From Arcticibacter sp041902385 (GTDB lineage: Bacteria; Bacteroidota; Bacteroidia; Sphingobacteriales; Sphingobacteriaceae), in contig NZ_CP169244.1 in NCBI RefSeq assembly GCF_041902385.1, positions 3,534,001-3,598,000 of the forward strand: a stretch of DNA of 64,000 nt, given 5' to 3'. Within the stretch, counting starts at the first letter, position 1. Every line of letters begins with the position of its first letter. Under the pieces are notes generated by a model that worked only from the letters and a program-made list of their open reading frames with translations, was not told where the DNA came from and made no database searches. Shown piece after piece: positions 45,992-55,874 of this stretch. A program made the translations under genes and the position numbers.

Positions 45992-46469
45992 TAAACTTGT
46001 AAGAAAAACTGACAGCGGCCGACAGTCGCCCGATCAGGGGTAACAAGCCAGAGTCAGATGAAATTTATATGTTATGGAAATTGCTTTAGATAATCGCAGA
46101 CTCGTTCCTTCAGCCACTCCGAAGAGTAGTGCAGGCGGCTACAGAAACCGAGTGCGTGCTGAATACCGTACCCGGACTCCGGACGATCCCGGGGAGGGGA
46201 GCGGTAAGCCCTGCCCAGATCAAGCTTACGCGGCCTTGCCGTTCTCCCGCCGGGGTTGCAGGGAAAGAAGTGCTAAAATGGGAACATTCCCAACTTTTGA
46301 AACCGGTTGCAAAGGCATATACCGAGAAAAATGCTGTTCTTTCTTCCGGCTTCTGAATAACTTGGCTGCAGCTGTTCACCTCGGTTATGCACAAAGAGGG
46401 GCGGCCCTGACAGCGCTTCTTGCCCGATACCTGAGGGAAGTGGCCGCGGGGCATCAGGAGGTGAACACG

Positions 46470-47897
46470 ATGACAACCAGTTTAAAACACACCAGAATGT
46501 ACAAGATCTTCAGTCTCGTTGGTATTTTGTTACTACTTTCTACTGCCAGGGCCGACGTTCGTCTGCCTTCGTTTTTCTCAGACGGGATGGTTTTGCAGCA
46601 GAAGACAAACGTCAGGATCTGGGGCATGAGTGCACCGGGAGAACATCTGACTGTGCGGCCGTCCTGGTCACGCCAGAGCGTTCATACAAAAGCATCCCCG
46701 GATGGAAAATGGACTGTTTCTATTCAAACTCCGTCTGCCGGCGGGCCTTATTCCTGCAGCATCAAAGGGAAAAATACGATCGTATTGAAGGATGTGCTGA
46801 TCGGGGAAGTGTGGCTCTGCTCGGGGCAGTCGAATATGGACATGCCGGTAAAGGGATATATGGCCAGCCCCGTTGAGCATTCGAATGACATTCTGCTAGA
46901 TTGTACGAATCCTTCCCTTCGTCTTTTTCACGTGGCGCGGGCCTATGCGGGCCAGCCGCAGAGTGACGTCAAGGGGAGCTGGCAGCAGGCAGCCCCCGCA
47001 TCGGTAAGCAGCTTCAGTGCTGTAGGCTACCAGTTCGCTGCCATTCTGCAGAAAAACCTGAGGGTACCAGTAGGAATCATACAGGCCACCTGGGGCGGTT
47101 CGCCTGTTGAGGCCTGGATGGATAGTGTCATGGTAAGCGGGATTCTGGGAGACAGCATCAAAACCGACCGTGCCATCAGCAAGGCCGTGCACCAGGTGCC
47201 CGGAAACCTGTACAACGGCATGATTGCTCCTCTGGCCGGCTATGGCATAGCGGGGGTGCTCTGGTATCAGGGAGAGCAAAACAGGCACAATTACAAGTGG
47301 TACGCCGCCCTTCAAAAAGCAATGGTCGGGCACTGGCGGAAAGCATGGAACTTGGGCGACTGGCCCTTTTACTATGTACAGATAGCGCCCATGCGGTATC
47401 CCGAATCGCAAAGCGCCGCTGTTCCGCGACTCCGCGAGGTGCAGCTAAAGCTGATGGACGAAATACCAAACAGCGGCATGGCCGTCACTCTCGACGTTGG
47501 CGAAGAGCATAATATTCACCCCTCCGGCAAAACGGCGGTGAGTAAAAGGCTCGCCTATCTGGCTCTTGCCAATGCATACAAACAGGCAGGACTGGCGTTC
47601 CGCGGACCGGAGTGCCGCTCTGTCGAGATTGCAGGAGAGGTGATAAAATTAAAGTTCAGCTACGCTGTTAATGGACTTACCAGTTTTGGCAAAGCCCTCA
47701 CGCAGTTCGAAGCTGCAGGGGCCGACAGGACCTTCTGGCCTGCCAAAGCGGAGATCCATCAGGATGAGGTGTGGGTATGGTGCGACAAGGTAAAGTCGCC
47801 TCTGGCGGTGCGATACGCCTTTACAGACTGGGCCGTTGGCGAGCTCTATAATGTTGAAGGAATTCCGGCCTCGTCCTTTAGAACAGACGACTGGTAG
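46470..47897 (+). CDS. Sialate O-acetylesterase-like SGNH carbohydrate esterase
   Basis: 475 residues from the ATG at 46470, with a signal peptide (about 14-31, ending STARA); 46497 is an alternative start. The catalytic Ser motif is WLCSGQSNMDMP, then GTWGGSP-type oxyanion residues (ATWGGSPVEAW), and near the end the DVGEEHNIHPSGK segment with the catalytic His. Such secreted esterases deacetylate sialic acids or plant polysaccharides; the locus suggests an acetylated glycan here. The frame stays open 396 nt upstream, but that extension lacks protein character. It is the first gene of the glycan locus. Confidence 0.87.
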   Translation: MTTSLKHTRMYKIFSLVGILLLLSTARADVRLPSFFSDGMVLQQKTNVRIWGMSAPGEHLTVRPSWSRQSVHTKASPDGKWTVSIQTPSAGGPYSCSIKGKNTIVLKDVLIGEVWLCSGQSNMDMPVKGYMASPVEHSNDILLDCTNPSLRLFHVARAYAGQPQSDVKGSWQQAAPASVSSFSAVGYQFAAILQKNLRVPVGIIQATWGGSPVEAWMDSVMVSGILGDSIKTDRAISKAVHQVPGNLYNGMIAPLAGYGIAGVLWYQGEQNRHNYKWYAALQKAMVGHWRKAWNLGDWPFYYVQIAPMRYPESQSAAVPRLREVQLKLMDEIPNSGMAVTLDVGEEHNIHPSGKTAVSKRLAYLALANAYKQAGLAFRGPECRSVEIAGEVIKLKFSYAVNGLTSFGKALTQFEAAGADRTFWPAKAEIHQDEVWVWCDKVKSPLAVRYAFTDWAVGELYNVEGIPASSFRTDDW

Positions 47898-47992
47898 TGT
47901 TTTCTGTCGGCAAGAGGATTGTAAGTTTCCATGCAATCTTTTAGGCCCCTTTAACAACTCGCCGGAGCCGGATTAAAAATAAAATGAATTGA

Positions 47993-48025
47993 ATAGGGTA
48001 GATTTTAAGAAGATCTGCATTTATA
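47993..48025 (+). promoter_or_regulatory. Candidate ECF-sigma promoter of the GH97 operon
   Basis: ATAGGGTAGATTTTA (47993-48007), 8 nt, then TGCATTTATA. The 15-nt block is identical to that at 54494-54508 upstream of fecR, with the same 8-nt distance to TGCATTT. It lies 26 nt before the GH97 ATG. Confidence 0.6.
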
Positions 48026-48051
48026 GTAATAATTAACCAGCTTATAAGTCC

Positions 48052-50010
48052 ATGAGAAGTCTCTACACGACTATCATTTTAATTTTCTTTCTCCAGTTTG
48101 AAAGCCGAAGTCAAACCTTCACGCTCACGTCTCCCGATCAGCACACTCAGGTAAAGGTCCGCCTGGGAGAGGATATTACGTATAGTTTGTCCTACCGGGG
48201 ACAGGAGTATGTGCAGCCCTCTGCCATCGCCGTTGCACTTTCCGGCGGAACGGTGCTCGGTAAAAAGCCGCAGCTCAGAGCTTCAAAAACTACAAGTGTT
48301 AACCAGATCCTCCGTCCGCTTTATGGCATATCTAAAGAGCTGAAGGAAAATTACCGGCAGCTGAAGCTCGATTTTAAAGGGAATTACTCGGTCGTTTTCA
48401 GGGCTTATAATGAAGGCTTCGCCTATCGCTTTGAAACGAATCTGGGCGACAGCATGACTGTAAAATCAGAGCTAAATGAGTTTCGTTTTGCGGCAAACTA
48501 TCCGGTGTATTTTCATCCCGACCTTTCTGAGTCTAACTACCGTCTGCAAAAGATTGCCGATGTGCTCAATCCCAATTACAGCAGTCTCCCGGTGCTGGTA
48601 AAAGCGCCGGGGGCTAATATCCTGATCCATGAATCAGACGTACTCGATTATCCCTGTCTGTCCGTGATTGCTGCAGGTAAGAGCCAAAACACGCTGCTGG
48701 GGCAGCACGCTTCTTATCCTAAAAAGACCGAAATGGGAGGGTATGCCAACTACGGGATGATTGTAAAGGAAACACAGGATTATATTGCGCGGACCAAAGG
48801 AAAGAGAACGCTCCCCTGGCGCCTTTTGGCTTTGAGTAAGGAGGACAAGGATATTCTGAACAATCAGCTGGTCTATCTCCTTGCCTCAGAAAACAGGCTG
48901 AAAGATGCATCATGGGTAAAGCCGGGAAAGGTGGCCTGGGATTGGTGGAATGCCCTGAACCTCACCGGCGTTCCCTTCAAAGCAGGGATTAACACAGAAA
49001 CATACAAGTACTTTATCGACTTCGCAGCTGCTAATCATCTCGAGTATGTGAATCTCGATGAAGGCTGGAGCGACCCCTTCGACCTCCTTAAAATAAGTAG
49101 TGAGGTAGATATGAAGGAGCTGGTCCGTTATGCTAAAGAAAAGAATGTAGGTCTCGTCCTCTGGTGTGTATGGCATACGCTCGACCGGCAAATGATTGCG
49201 GCGCTTGACCAGTTTCAGAACTGGGGCATATCGGGGGTGAAAGTGGACTTTATGAATCGGGATGATCAGATGATGGTGCGGTTCCATGAACGACTGCTGC
49301 AGGAAGCTGCGAAAAGGAAGCTTTTGGTCAACTTTCACGGTGCTTATCATCCTACCGGAACAGCGCGTACCTATCCCAACCAGATCAATGTGGAAGGAGT
49401 GAAGGGGCTCGAATGGAATAAGTTCGACCCTGCGGGAACGAGTCCTGATCATGATGTCATGCTTCCCTATGTCCGGATGTTCGCCGGTAGTATGGACTAT
49501 ACTCCGGGTGCCATGCAGAATTACAATAAAAAGGACTGGCGCCAGATTGCCGACCGCCCTCAGAGTCAGGGAACGCGATGCCATCAGCTGGCCATGTACG
49601 TGGTCTACTACGCCCCGTTGCAGATGCTCGCTGATGCTCCTACTGCCTACCAAAGGGAACCCGAATACCTGAAGTTTCTGAGCCATGTGCCTACCGTGTG
49701 GGACGAGACAGTGCCCCTGGCAGGCGAAGCAGGGCAGTATGTGGCGGTAGCCAGGAAAAAAGCGGATGAGTGGTATCTCGGCGCCATGACTGGCTGGGCT
49801 CCGCGCAAGCTATCCGTTCCGCTGGATTTTCTGCCCGCCGGAGTGGAATTCAATGCCGAGATCTTTCGCGACGGACCTAACGCAGAACGCGTAGGAAGCG
49901 ATCTCGTGCATGAGTTCAAAAAAGTAAAAAAGGGTGACACGCTTTCGCTGCAGCTGGAAGCAGGGGGCGGTTGGGCAGCTTCGTTCAAACCCGTATCCAA
50001 GACTAACTAA
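48052..50010 (+). CDS. Glycoside hydrolase family 97
   Basis: 652 residues with a signal peptide (about 1-20). N-terminal beta-sandwich (from about 25), then a TIM barrel from about 280 (WDWWNALNLTGVPF), with VNLDEGWSD, GVKVDFMNRDDQ and the NVEGVKGLEWNKF segment, then a C-terminal beta domain. This is the GH97 layout, whose members are Ca-dependent alpha-glucosidases or alpha-galactosidases. The Asp in KVDFM matches the nucleophile position of the retaining alpha-galactosidase subgroup, so alpha-galactosidase is a reasonable guess. First of three tightly packed hydrolase genes (gaps 20 and 22 nt). Confidence 0.9.
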   Translation: MRSLYTTIILIFFLQFESRSQTFTLTSPDQHTQVKVRLGEDITYSLSYRGQEYVQPSAIAVALSGGTVLGKKPQLRASKTTSVNQILRPLYGISKELKENYRQLKLDFKGNYSVVFRAYNEGFAYRFETNLGDSMTVKSELNEFRFAANYPVYFHPDLSESNYRLQKIADVLNPNYSSLPVLVKAPGANILIHESDVLDYPCLSVIAAGKSQNTLLGQHASYPKKTEMGGYANYGMIVKETQDYIARTKGKRTLPWRLLALSKEDKDILNNQLVYLLASENRLKDASWVKPGKVAWDWWNALNLTGVPFKAGINTETYKYFIDFAAANHLEYVNLDEGWSDPFDLLKISSEVDMKELVRYAKEKNVGLVLWCVWHTLDRQMIAALDQFQNWGISGVKVDFMNRDDQMMVRFHERLLQEAAKRKLLVNFHGAYHPTGTARTYPNQINVEGVKGLEWNKFDPAGTSPDHDVMLPYVRMFAGSMDYTPGAMQNYNKKDWRQIADRPQSQGTRCHQLAMYVVYYAPLQMLADAPTAYQREPEYLKFLSHVPTVWDETVPLAGEAGQYVAVARKKADEWYLGAMTGWAPRKLSVPLDFLPAGVEFNAEIFRDGPNAERVGSDLVHEFKKVKKGDTLSLQLEAGGGWAASFKPVSKTN

Positions 50011-50030
50011 ACGTACAATCAGATAACAAT

Positions 50031-51437
50031 ATGACCTGTTCAACTACCCGTAATTTTCATTTACAACGGCTCAGTGTACTTGTATCGATCACTCTCCTGA
50101 TGGTGATGAGAACGCATGCGCAAACCTACCAGCCCAACTGGGCCTCACTGGATAAGAGAGAAGTGCCCGGCTGGTGGTCGGATGCCAAGTTTGGAATTTT
50201 TGTTCACTGGGGCGTCTATTCGGTTCCTGCCTATGCACCGGTTTCTCAGGCCGACGGTGTTTATGAAAAGTACTCCGAACATTATGAATCAAGGCTGCTG
50301 ACTAAAAATCCTCTTTTTACCAAGTTTCACAACCGCTACTTTGGGGAGAAGACCACCTACCAGGACTTTGCCCCGCAGTTTAAGGCCGAGTACTTTGATC
50401 CGGATCAGTGGGCCGACCTTTTTGCCCGGTCTGGCGCCAAATATGTTGTTCTCACCTCCAAGCATCACGATGGCTTTTGTCTCTGGCCCAGCCCGCAGTC
50501 ACCAAAATGGAACAGTCAGGATATTGGTCCGCATCGCGATTTGATAGCTGACCTCAGCTCATCGGTCATCAAAAAGGGCCTCCACATGGGACTTTATTAT
50601 TCCCTGCTGGAGTGGACCCACCCCTTGTATAATGCCAAAACGATAGACGAATACGTAGATCGTCATATGCTTCCCCAGATGAAAGACCTTGTTTCACGGT
50701 ATAAGCCGGAAGTCATTTTCTCTGACGGCGAATGGGATTATCAGAGCAAGGATTTGAAGAGTGAGCAGTTCCTCGCATGGCTCTACAATGAATCACCAGT
50801 CAGGAATACCGTAGTGGTTAACGACCGCTGGGGTAAGGAAACGAGGAGCAAGCATGGCGGCTATTATACTACTGAATACGACCTGGTGCATGACAAGTCG
50901 GGCATTGGCAACAGCAGTCATCCCTGGGAAGAGAGCCGTGGCATCGGTACTTCTTACGGATACAACCGTTTTGAAACTACTGCTGATTACTATACTTCAA
51001 AGCAGCTGATCGATCTCCTCATTGACAAAGTATCGGCAGGCGGGAACTTATTGCTCGACGTAGGGCCGGAGGCCAATGGCCTGATCCCGGTGATCATGCA
51101 GGAGCGCCTGCTTGATATGGGAGCCTGGCTGAAGGTGAACGGGGAGGCGATCTACCATACTACACGCTGGGAAAAGAAGAGTTCGCAGCCCGGGCCATCT
51201 TCCGTTTATTTCACCAGGAATGGAAAGACCCTCTATGCTCTTTGCAAAAAGTGGCCCGATAAACCTCTAAAGATCTCCGGTATCAGGAAGGCGGGAAAAG
51301 TGAGCATGCTAGGGCTTTCTGACCCCGTCAGGTCGAGCGTTACGAATGGCACCCTGAGCATCGTGCCCCCTTCAGTATTGCCCGACCGCGTGCCCTGCCA
51401 GTACGCCTGGGTCTTCAAAATAGAAAATATAGAATGA
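50031..51437 (+). CDS. Alpha-L-fucosidase, glycoside hydrolase family 29
   Basis: 468 residues with a signal peptide (about 10-30, ending THAQ). GH29 segments are KFGIFVHWGVYSVPAY, TSKHHDGFCLW, FSDGEWDY carrying the likely nucleophile D232, and GGNLLLDVGPEANG. It removes L-fucose from glycan ends in the periplasm. A second GH29 gene starts at 63763. Confidence 0.94.
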   Translation: MTCSTTRNFHLQRLSVLVSITLLMVMRTHAQTYQPNWASLDKREVPGWWSDAKFGIFVHWGVYSVPAYAPVSQADGVYEKYSEHYESRLLTKNPLFTKFHNRYFGEKTTYQDFAPQFKAEYFDPDQWADLFARSGAKYVVLTSKHHDGFCLWPSPQSPKWNSQDIGPHRDLIADLSSSVIKKGLHMGLYYSLLEWTHPLYNAKTIDEYVDRHMLPQMKDLVSRYKPEVIFSDGEWDYQSKDLKSEQFLAWLYNESPVRNTVVVNDRWGKETRSKHGGYYTTEYDLVHDKSGIGNSSHPWEESRGIGTSYGYNRFETTADYYTSKQLIDLLIDKVSAGGNLLLDVGPEANGLIPVIMQERLLDMGAWLKVNGEAIYHTTRWEKKSSQPGPSSVYFTRNGKTLYALCKKWPDKPLKISGIRKAGKVSMLGLSDPVRSSVTNGTLSIVPPSVLPDRVPCQYAWVFKIENIE

Positions 51438-51459
51438 CACTAATCTTCATACTGCTTAA

Positions 51460-53811
51460 TTGATGATCACGAGAGCTGCTTTCTTTCTTTTTGTACTTCT
51501 GTCGGTCCGCATCTCCTACGGGCAGCAGTCTGTTCGCCTTGACAATGGGGCCTATCTCAGGATAGAAACCTATTCTCCTTCAACTTTTCGCATTCGGTAT
51601 AGTGAGTCGGGCAAGTTTCCGTTGACGCTGAGCGAGAAATACGGCATCATTAAGGGCAAGGGGGCGCAGGCTGTCCATCAGGAGCGAAAGGAAAACGGTC
51701 AATATTTCATTGAAACCCCTGCTCTTGTCCTGCAGGTCTCTCTTTCTGACGGCGCCATCAAGCTGCGCCGCAAGAATGAAACACAAACCCTGGTGGATCG
51801 CATCGCTTTGAAGCTGGTACCCGGCAAGAACAGGGTAGCCGACTTTCTGGACCGGGAGTTCAGTAAGGACAGCCTGAAGGCCGGTGGCATTATTGGCGAC
51901 TCGGTGAAACGGTCGGCAGTGCGGGCGGTAAACTATGGCGACTCCGTGGCTGCCCTTTTGTCCTTCTCACTGAAAGAAAAGGAGCGTTTTTACGGCCTTG
52001 GAAGCGGCAACCGAGAAGGCTTACAGCGCAGGGGGCACATCGGACGTATGTGGGTAGAGTATCAGCGTTCAGAGGCGCCTATTCCTTTTATCATGTCGAA
52101 CAACGGCTGGGGCATTTTCTACAACACCACCAAATTCCATTATTTCGATGTAGGCAAGCAGGATGCCGACGAGATGCACGTTTACGAGCCTGATCAGCGT
52201 GATATCGACTTCTTTCTTTTCGGGGGACCTGATATGCCCGCTGTACTTCAGCAGTACACGGTTTTAACGGGTAAGTCGTTCGTGCTGCCACGCTGGGGCT
52301 ATGGCCTGGCTTTTGGCAGCAATACCATGGAGAATCAGTTCAATGTGCTTGAGAATGCCGCTCACTTCAGGCAGGAGCAGATCCCCTGTGATATTTACTG
52401 GCTGGAGCCGCAATGGATGGCTAAGTTTTACGACTTTTCAACCTCCAAGGACTGGAATAAGGACAAGTTTGTAGCTGAACTTCCCTGGACTAAGAGTCAC
52501 GATCCTTTATTTATACAACGCTTGGACGACATGGGCTTCAAGCTGGCCCTGTGGCTCTGTGTCGAACACGACTTCTCCATTGAGGAAGAGGATAAGATCA
52601 GACAGCGCAACGAGCTGAGTCTTTCGGGGAAGGAGCATTGGTTTGAACATCTCCGTAAATTCCTCGATCAGGGAGTCAGAGGGTTTAAGCTCGACCCCTC
52701 AAGGACACTCGATCAACATCCGGGTATGACTTACTTCAACGGATTAACCGACAGGGAAATGCATAACCTGAATCAGGTGTTGCTGGTTAAGAATCTGCAG
52801 GAGGTAACGCGCGACCATCTTGGCAAGCGAACTTTTCATCACTATTGCGGCGGGTATACGGGCGTGCAGCATTTTAGTGCTTCAACGCTTGGAGATAATG
52901 GGGGGAGGCCCGAAACATTGTTCGATATCTTCAATCTGGGGATGAGCGGCCATAGTAATACCACCTGCGATGTGCTGGAAGGGGTGTACCCTTTGCTTCC
53001 CGGAATCCATATGGGCTTTTTCCTACCCTGGGTTCAGATCAACAGCTGGGCCTATATCTTTCACCCTTTCTATTTCAGCGAGAAGGACAAACAGGCGTTC
53101 AGGTCGTATGCACAGCTGCGCTATCAGCTAATGCCCTACATCTACTCCGGTGCTCTTGAAGCCCACCGTTCAGGCATGCCTATAGTAAGACCGATGCCTC
53201 TTATGTATCCCAGGGAAGAACGTTTTGCCAATACAAGCCGGCAGTTCTTCTTTGGTGAGAGCTTCCTTGTTGGCGCCTTTACAGATACCGTCGATCTCCC
53301 ATCCGGGAAATGGATTAATTACTGGACGGGTAAAGCAGTGGCGGGAGGAAGGAAAGTAAAGGCTGATCTGCCTGCGCAGGCCGGCGGCCCGCTGTTTGTG
53401 AAAGCCGGCGCCATCATCCCTTTCCAGGAAACTGCGCAATTTATTTCTCCTGCGCCACCTGCTTCGTTGACGCTGAAGATCTATCCTTCGGGGCAAAGCA
53501 GTTTTAATCTTCTCGAAGATGATGGCGAAAGCTATGATTACGAGAAAGGGGCGCTATCAAAGACCTCGTTTTATTGCGAGGAAGGAAAGAACGCTGTCCG
53601 TTTCCGCATAGCGGCAACAGAAGGAAGTTATAAGGGAATGCCCCAAAAAAGGTCGTATTCCCTCTTATTTAACGGGATCGGACAGTTTAAACAAGCCAGA
53701 CTTAACAATGTGCCATTGAATACCGGAGTGTCGTTTGACCGCAAGAGCGGGATGGTGAAAGTCAACATCACAGTGGATACAAAGAAAGAAAACATTATAC
53801 AGATTTTGTAG
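51460..53811 (+). CDS. Glycoside hydrolase family 31 (alpha-glycosidase)
   Basis: 783 residues with a signal peptide (about 1-22, ending SYGQ). An N-terminal beta-sandwich, then a TIM barrel: WLEPQWMAKFYDF, GFKLDPSRTL with the likely nucleophile D412, and TLGDNGGRPE with the likely acid/base D479. The C-terminal domain ends with LLEDDGESYDYEKG, typical of GH31. The family includes alpha-glucosidases, alpha-xylosidases and alpha-galactosidases, and the activity cannot be fixed here. Last gene of the GH97-GH29-GH31 operon. Confidence 0.92.
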   Translation: MMITRAAFFLFVLLSVRISYGQQSVRLDNGAYLRIETYSPSTFRIRYSESGKFPLTLSEKYGIIKGKGAQAVHQERKENGQYFIETPALVLQVSLSDGAIKLRRKNETQTLVDRIALKLVPGKNRVADFLDREFSKDSLKAGGIIGDSVKRSAVRAVNYGDSVAALLSFSLKEKERFYGLGSGNREGLQRRGHIGRMWVEYQRSEAPIPFIMSNNGWGIFYNTTKFHYFDVGKQDADEMHVYEPDQRDIDFFLFGGPDMPAVLQQYTVLTGKSFVLPRWGYGLAFGSNTMENQFNVLENAAHFRQEQIPCDIYWLEPQWMAKFYDFSTSKDWNKDKFVAELPWTKSHDPLFIQRLDDMGFKLALWLCVEHDFSIEEEDKIRQRNELSLSGKEHWFEHLRKFLDQGVRGFKLDPSRTLDQHPGMTYFNGLTDREMHNLNQVLLVKNLQEVTRDHLGKRTFHHYCGGYTGVQHFSASTLGDNGGRPETLFDIFNLGMSGHSNTTCDVLEGVYPLLPGIHMGFFLPWVQINSWAYIFHPFYFSEKDKQAFRSYAQLRYQLMPYIYSGALEAHRSGMPIVRPMPLMYPREERFANTSRQFFFGESFLVGAFTDTVDLPSGKWINYWTGKAVAGGRKVKADLPAQAGGPLFVKAGAIIPFQETAQFISPAPPASLTLKIYPSGQSSFNLLEDDGESYDYEKGALSKTSFYCEEGKNAVRFRIAATEGSYKGMPQKRSYSLLFNGIGQFKQARLNNVPLNTGVSFDRKSGMVKVNITVDTKKENIIQIL

Positions 53812-53888
53812 GCCGGCGATTGGGCAAACCACTCGCGGTACTTATATTGGAGGAGCAATCCTGATACTAACCATTTAATGCCGAAGCA

Positions 53889-54479
53889 ATGCAAATAAAA
53901 ACAGAACAGGGATTTGTCGATGTTCGGGAACTATGGACAAGGTTTCTGCAGGGAGACGAGGAAGCATACAATTGTATTATGCGAAGCTTTGCCAGACCTC
54001 TTTTTAATTATGGTATCCGGTTTTCTACCGACCGGGATCTGGTAAAGGACTGCATACAGGACGTATTCTTTGACCTCTGGAATAAGAGAAGCCGGATCTC
54101 TGAAACGGCTTATGTGCAAGCTTATCTGCTCAAGTCGCTCCGTCTGAGGATCCTCAGGGAAAGAAAGAAGTGGGATCCTATGGAAAGCCTTGAAACTATT
54201 CCTTTTGCAGCAGATTTCGGTATTGAGATGAAGATGATCGAGGATCAGTCGAACCTTGAACTTCGCCAGCGGGTGAAGAAAGTCCTCAACACCCTTTCTG
54301 AGCGGCAGAAGGAAATCGTCTATCTGCGGTTCTATCAGAGCCTGAGCCACGATAAGATCAGTCTTGTAATGGGGCTGACCCGGCAATCTGCTTATAATCT
54401 TCTGCAAAAGGCCCTGATCAAGATGAGAAAGGAATGGGAAACGGCAGCGCTGGTACTTTTCCTTATCGGATTAAAATAA
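53889..54479 (+). CDS. ECF-type RNA polymerase sigma factor
   Basis: A 196-residue sigma-70 family protein with region 2 (about 20-90; DLVKDCIQDVFFDLW) and region 4 (about 130-185; LSERQKEIVYLRFYQ and LTRQSAYNLLQKAL). It is the Bacteroidota PUL type, paired with the FecR gene 88 nt downstream. It should be released when the SusC-like receptor signals through FecR, and drive the two hydrolase operons around it. Confidence 0.93.
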   Translation: MQIKTEQGFVDVRELWTRFLQGDEEAYNCIMRSFARPLFNYGIRFSTDRDLVKDCIQDVFFDLWNKRSRISETAYVQAYLLKSLRLRILRERKKWDPMESLETIPFAADFGIEMKMIEDQSNLELRQRVKKVLNTLSERQKEIVYLRFYQSLSHDKISLVMGLTRQSAYNLLQKALIKMRKEWETAALVLFLIGLK

Positions 54480-54493
54480 AAAAATTGACAAGG

Positions 54494-54527
54494 ATAGGGT
54501 AGATTTTATCGCTTTGTGCATTTTATA
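54494..54527 (+). promoter_or_regulatory. Candidate ECF-sigma promoter of fecR
   Basis: ATAGGGTAGATTTTA (54494-54508), 8 nt, then TGCATTTTATA (54517-54527), 40 nt before the fecR ATG. The same block stands before GH97, so it is a candidate site for the adjacent sigma factor. Confidence 0.6.
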
Positions 54528-54567
54528 CATACAACACTGAAATTATAAACCCAAATAAGGTATTCAA

Positions 54568-55665
54568 ATGGCCGACTATCTGACTTATGATGTCGAAGAC
54601 TTTGTGGTCGACGATCTTTTTCTAGCCTGGGTGTTAGACGAAGATCTCTTCGCAAAGTACTTTTGGGAGAAATGGATGGAGGAGCATCCTGAAAAAAAGG
54701 CTCTTATCGCAGAGGCGCGCTCGATAGTAAAGGGGATCTATGTCAGGCCGGAAGGGACTCTTTCAGACACGGAGGTGGAGGAGATCCGGCAGAACGTTCG
54801 CAAAAAGATAGCGGAAACGCGCGACAATCCGCAAATACGACAGATCTTGTTTAATACGCGCTTTTGGCTTTCTGCGGCCGCTATTGTTGTTCTGCTTCTC
54901 ACTGCAGCTTTATTTACTTATCTGAAGCAGGGGCCAGAGGGTGGTCAGCAAATAGCAGCGGTTGAAAAGCCGGTGCTGACCCTCAGGGAGAATAATGGGG
55001 AACATGCGGTGCTGATCCGGCTGCCCGACCAGAGCTCGGTAGTCTTAAAGCCCGGAAGTTCCCTCAGCTATTTGTCGCCCTTTCAGGGGCCTACCCGTGA
55101 TGTGAAGCTGAGGGGCGAGGCGTTTTTTGAAGTGAAGCATAATGAAATGATGGCCTTTATTGTACATACGGACGGACTTTCGGTGCGTGTGCTCGGAACC
55201 AGTTTCAGGGTGAGGGCCTTTAAGGGCGATAAGAACGTGAACGTGGTGGTGAACAGCGGTAAAGTAGCTGTCATTAACGATTCGCTCAAAGATATCGGCC
55301 ATGGGGCCAAAGAGAAGCCGCGTGCACTGATGCTGGTAGCGAATGAAGAAGCGGTATTCAACAGAACCGACACTTCACTCATCAAGGAAAAGCTGGACAC
55401 GCCGCTCGTGCTTTCGCCGCAGGTAGCGAGGCGTGTCTTCCGTTTCCATAACGTCCCCTTTGGAAAAGTGGTTGAAAAGCTGCAGGATGCCTATGGGGTT
55501 GAGATTGTGTTTGACAAGGAAACCATCGGTAACTGCCCTATATCAGCCTCCCTGAGTAATCAACCTCTGTACGAAAAGATGAAGCTGATCTGCGAAGCTG
55601 TCAACGCAAAGTTCAGCGTTAACGATCATAATATCACAGTTGAAGGGAAGGGATGCGCGGAGTGA
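54568..55665 (+). CDS. FecR-family anti-sigma factor
   Basis: 365 residues: a cytoplasmic N-terminal part (1-99), one membrane span (about 100-119) and a periplasmic FecR domain (about 145-270, with LPDQSSVVLKPGSSLSYL, REAFFEVKH-like RGEAFFEVKHN and RVLGTSFRVRAF), then a C-terminal DUF4974 domain (FHNVPFGKVVEKLQDAYGV). It holds the adjacent sigma factor until signalled by the N-terminal domain of SusC. Confidence 0.93.
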   Translation: MADYLTYDVEDFVVDDLFLAWVLDEDLFAKYFWEKWMEEHPEKKALIAEARSIVKGIYVRPEGTLSDTEVEEIRQNVRKKIAETRDNPQIRQILFNTRFWLSAAAIVVLLLTAALFTYLKQGPEGGQQIAAVEKPVLTLRENNGEHAVLIRLPDQSSVVLKPGSSLSYLSPFQGPTRDVKLRGEAFFEVKHNEMMAFIVHTDGLSVRVLGTSFRVRAFKGDKNVNVVVNSGKVAVINDSLKDIGHGAKEKPRALMLVANEEAVFNRTDTSLIKEKLDTPLVLSPQVARRVFRFHNVPFGKVVEKLQDAYGVEIVFDKETIGNCPISASLSNQPLYEKMKLICEAVNAKFSVNDHNITVEGKGCAE

Positions 55666-55743
55666 GGGGATAAAAATAAAGACTAACCAAAAATGCCATA
55701 TATCATGAACAGACCAGAAAGCCCATAGCAATTATAAAAAGCA

Positions 55744-55826
55744 CAGAACCGGCAAGTTCGCCGCAAGCCGGTTCTGGTGTTTCCACGGAAATCAGATGAA
55801 GACAGCTCTCGCGAAGCTGCCGTGGA
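55744..55826 (+). promoter_or_regulatory. Structured leader between fecR and susC
   Basis: First hairpin: CAGAACCGGC (55744-55753) with GCCGGTTCTG (55767-55776), 10 bp perfect, with a 13-nt loop and no T run. Second structure: TCCACGG (55782-55788) with CCGTGGA (55820-55826), enclosing CAGCT/AGCTG (55803-55819). They lie 49 nt before the susC start and could act on susC translation or transcript ends. Confidence 0.5.
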
Positions 55827-55874
55827 TCCGTTTTGTCAAGCTAAAAACGAGTATTAACCTAACAATCCAAATGT

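Noticed and set aside
46074..46469. N-terminal extension of the sialate esterase-like gene
   Set aside because: The frame is open but has no domain; the signal peptide begins only at the ATG at 46470 or 46497.
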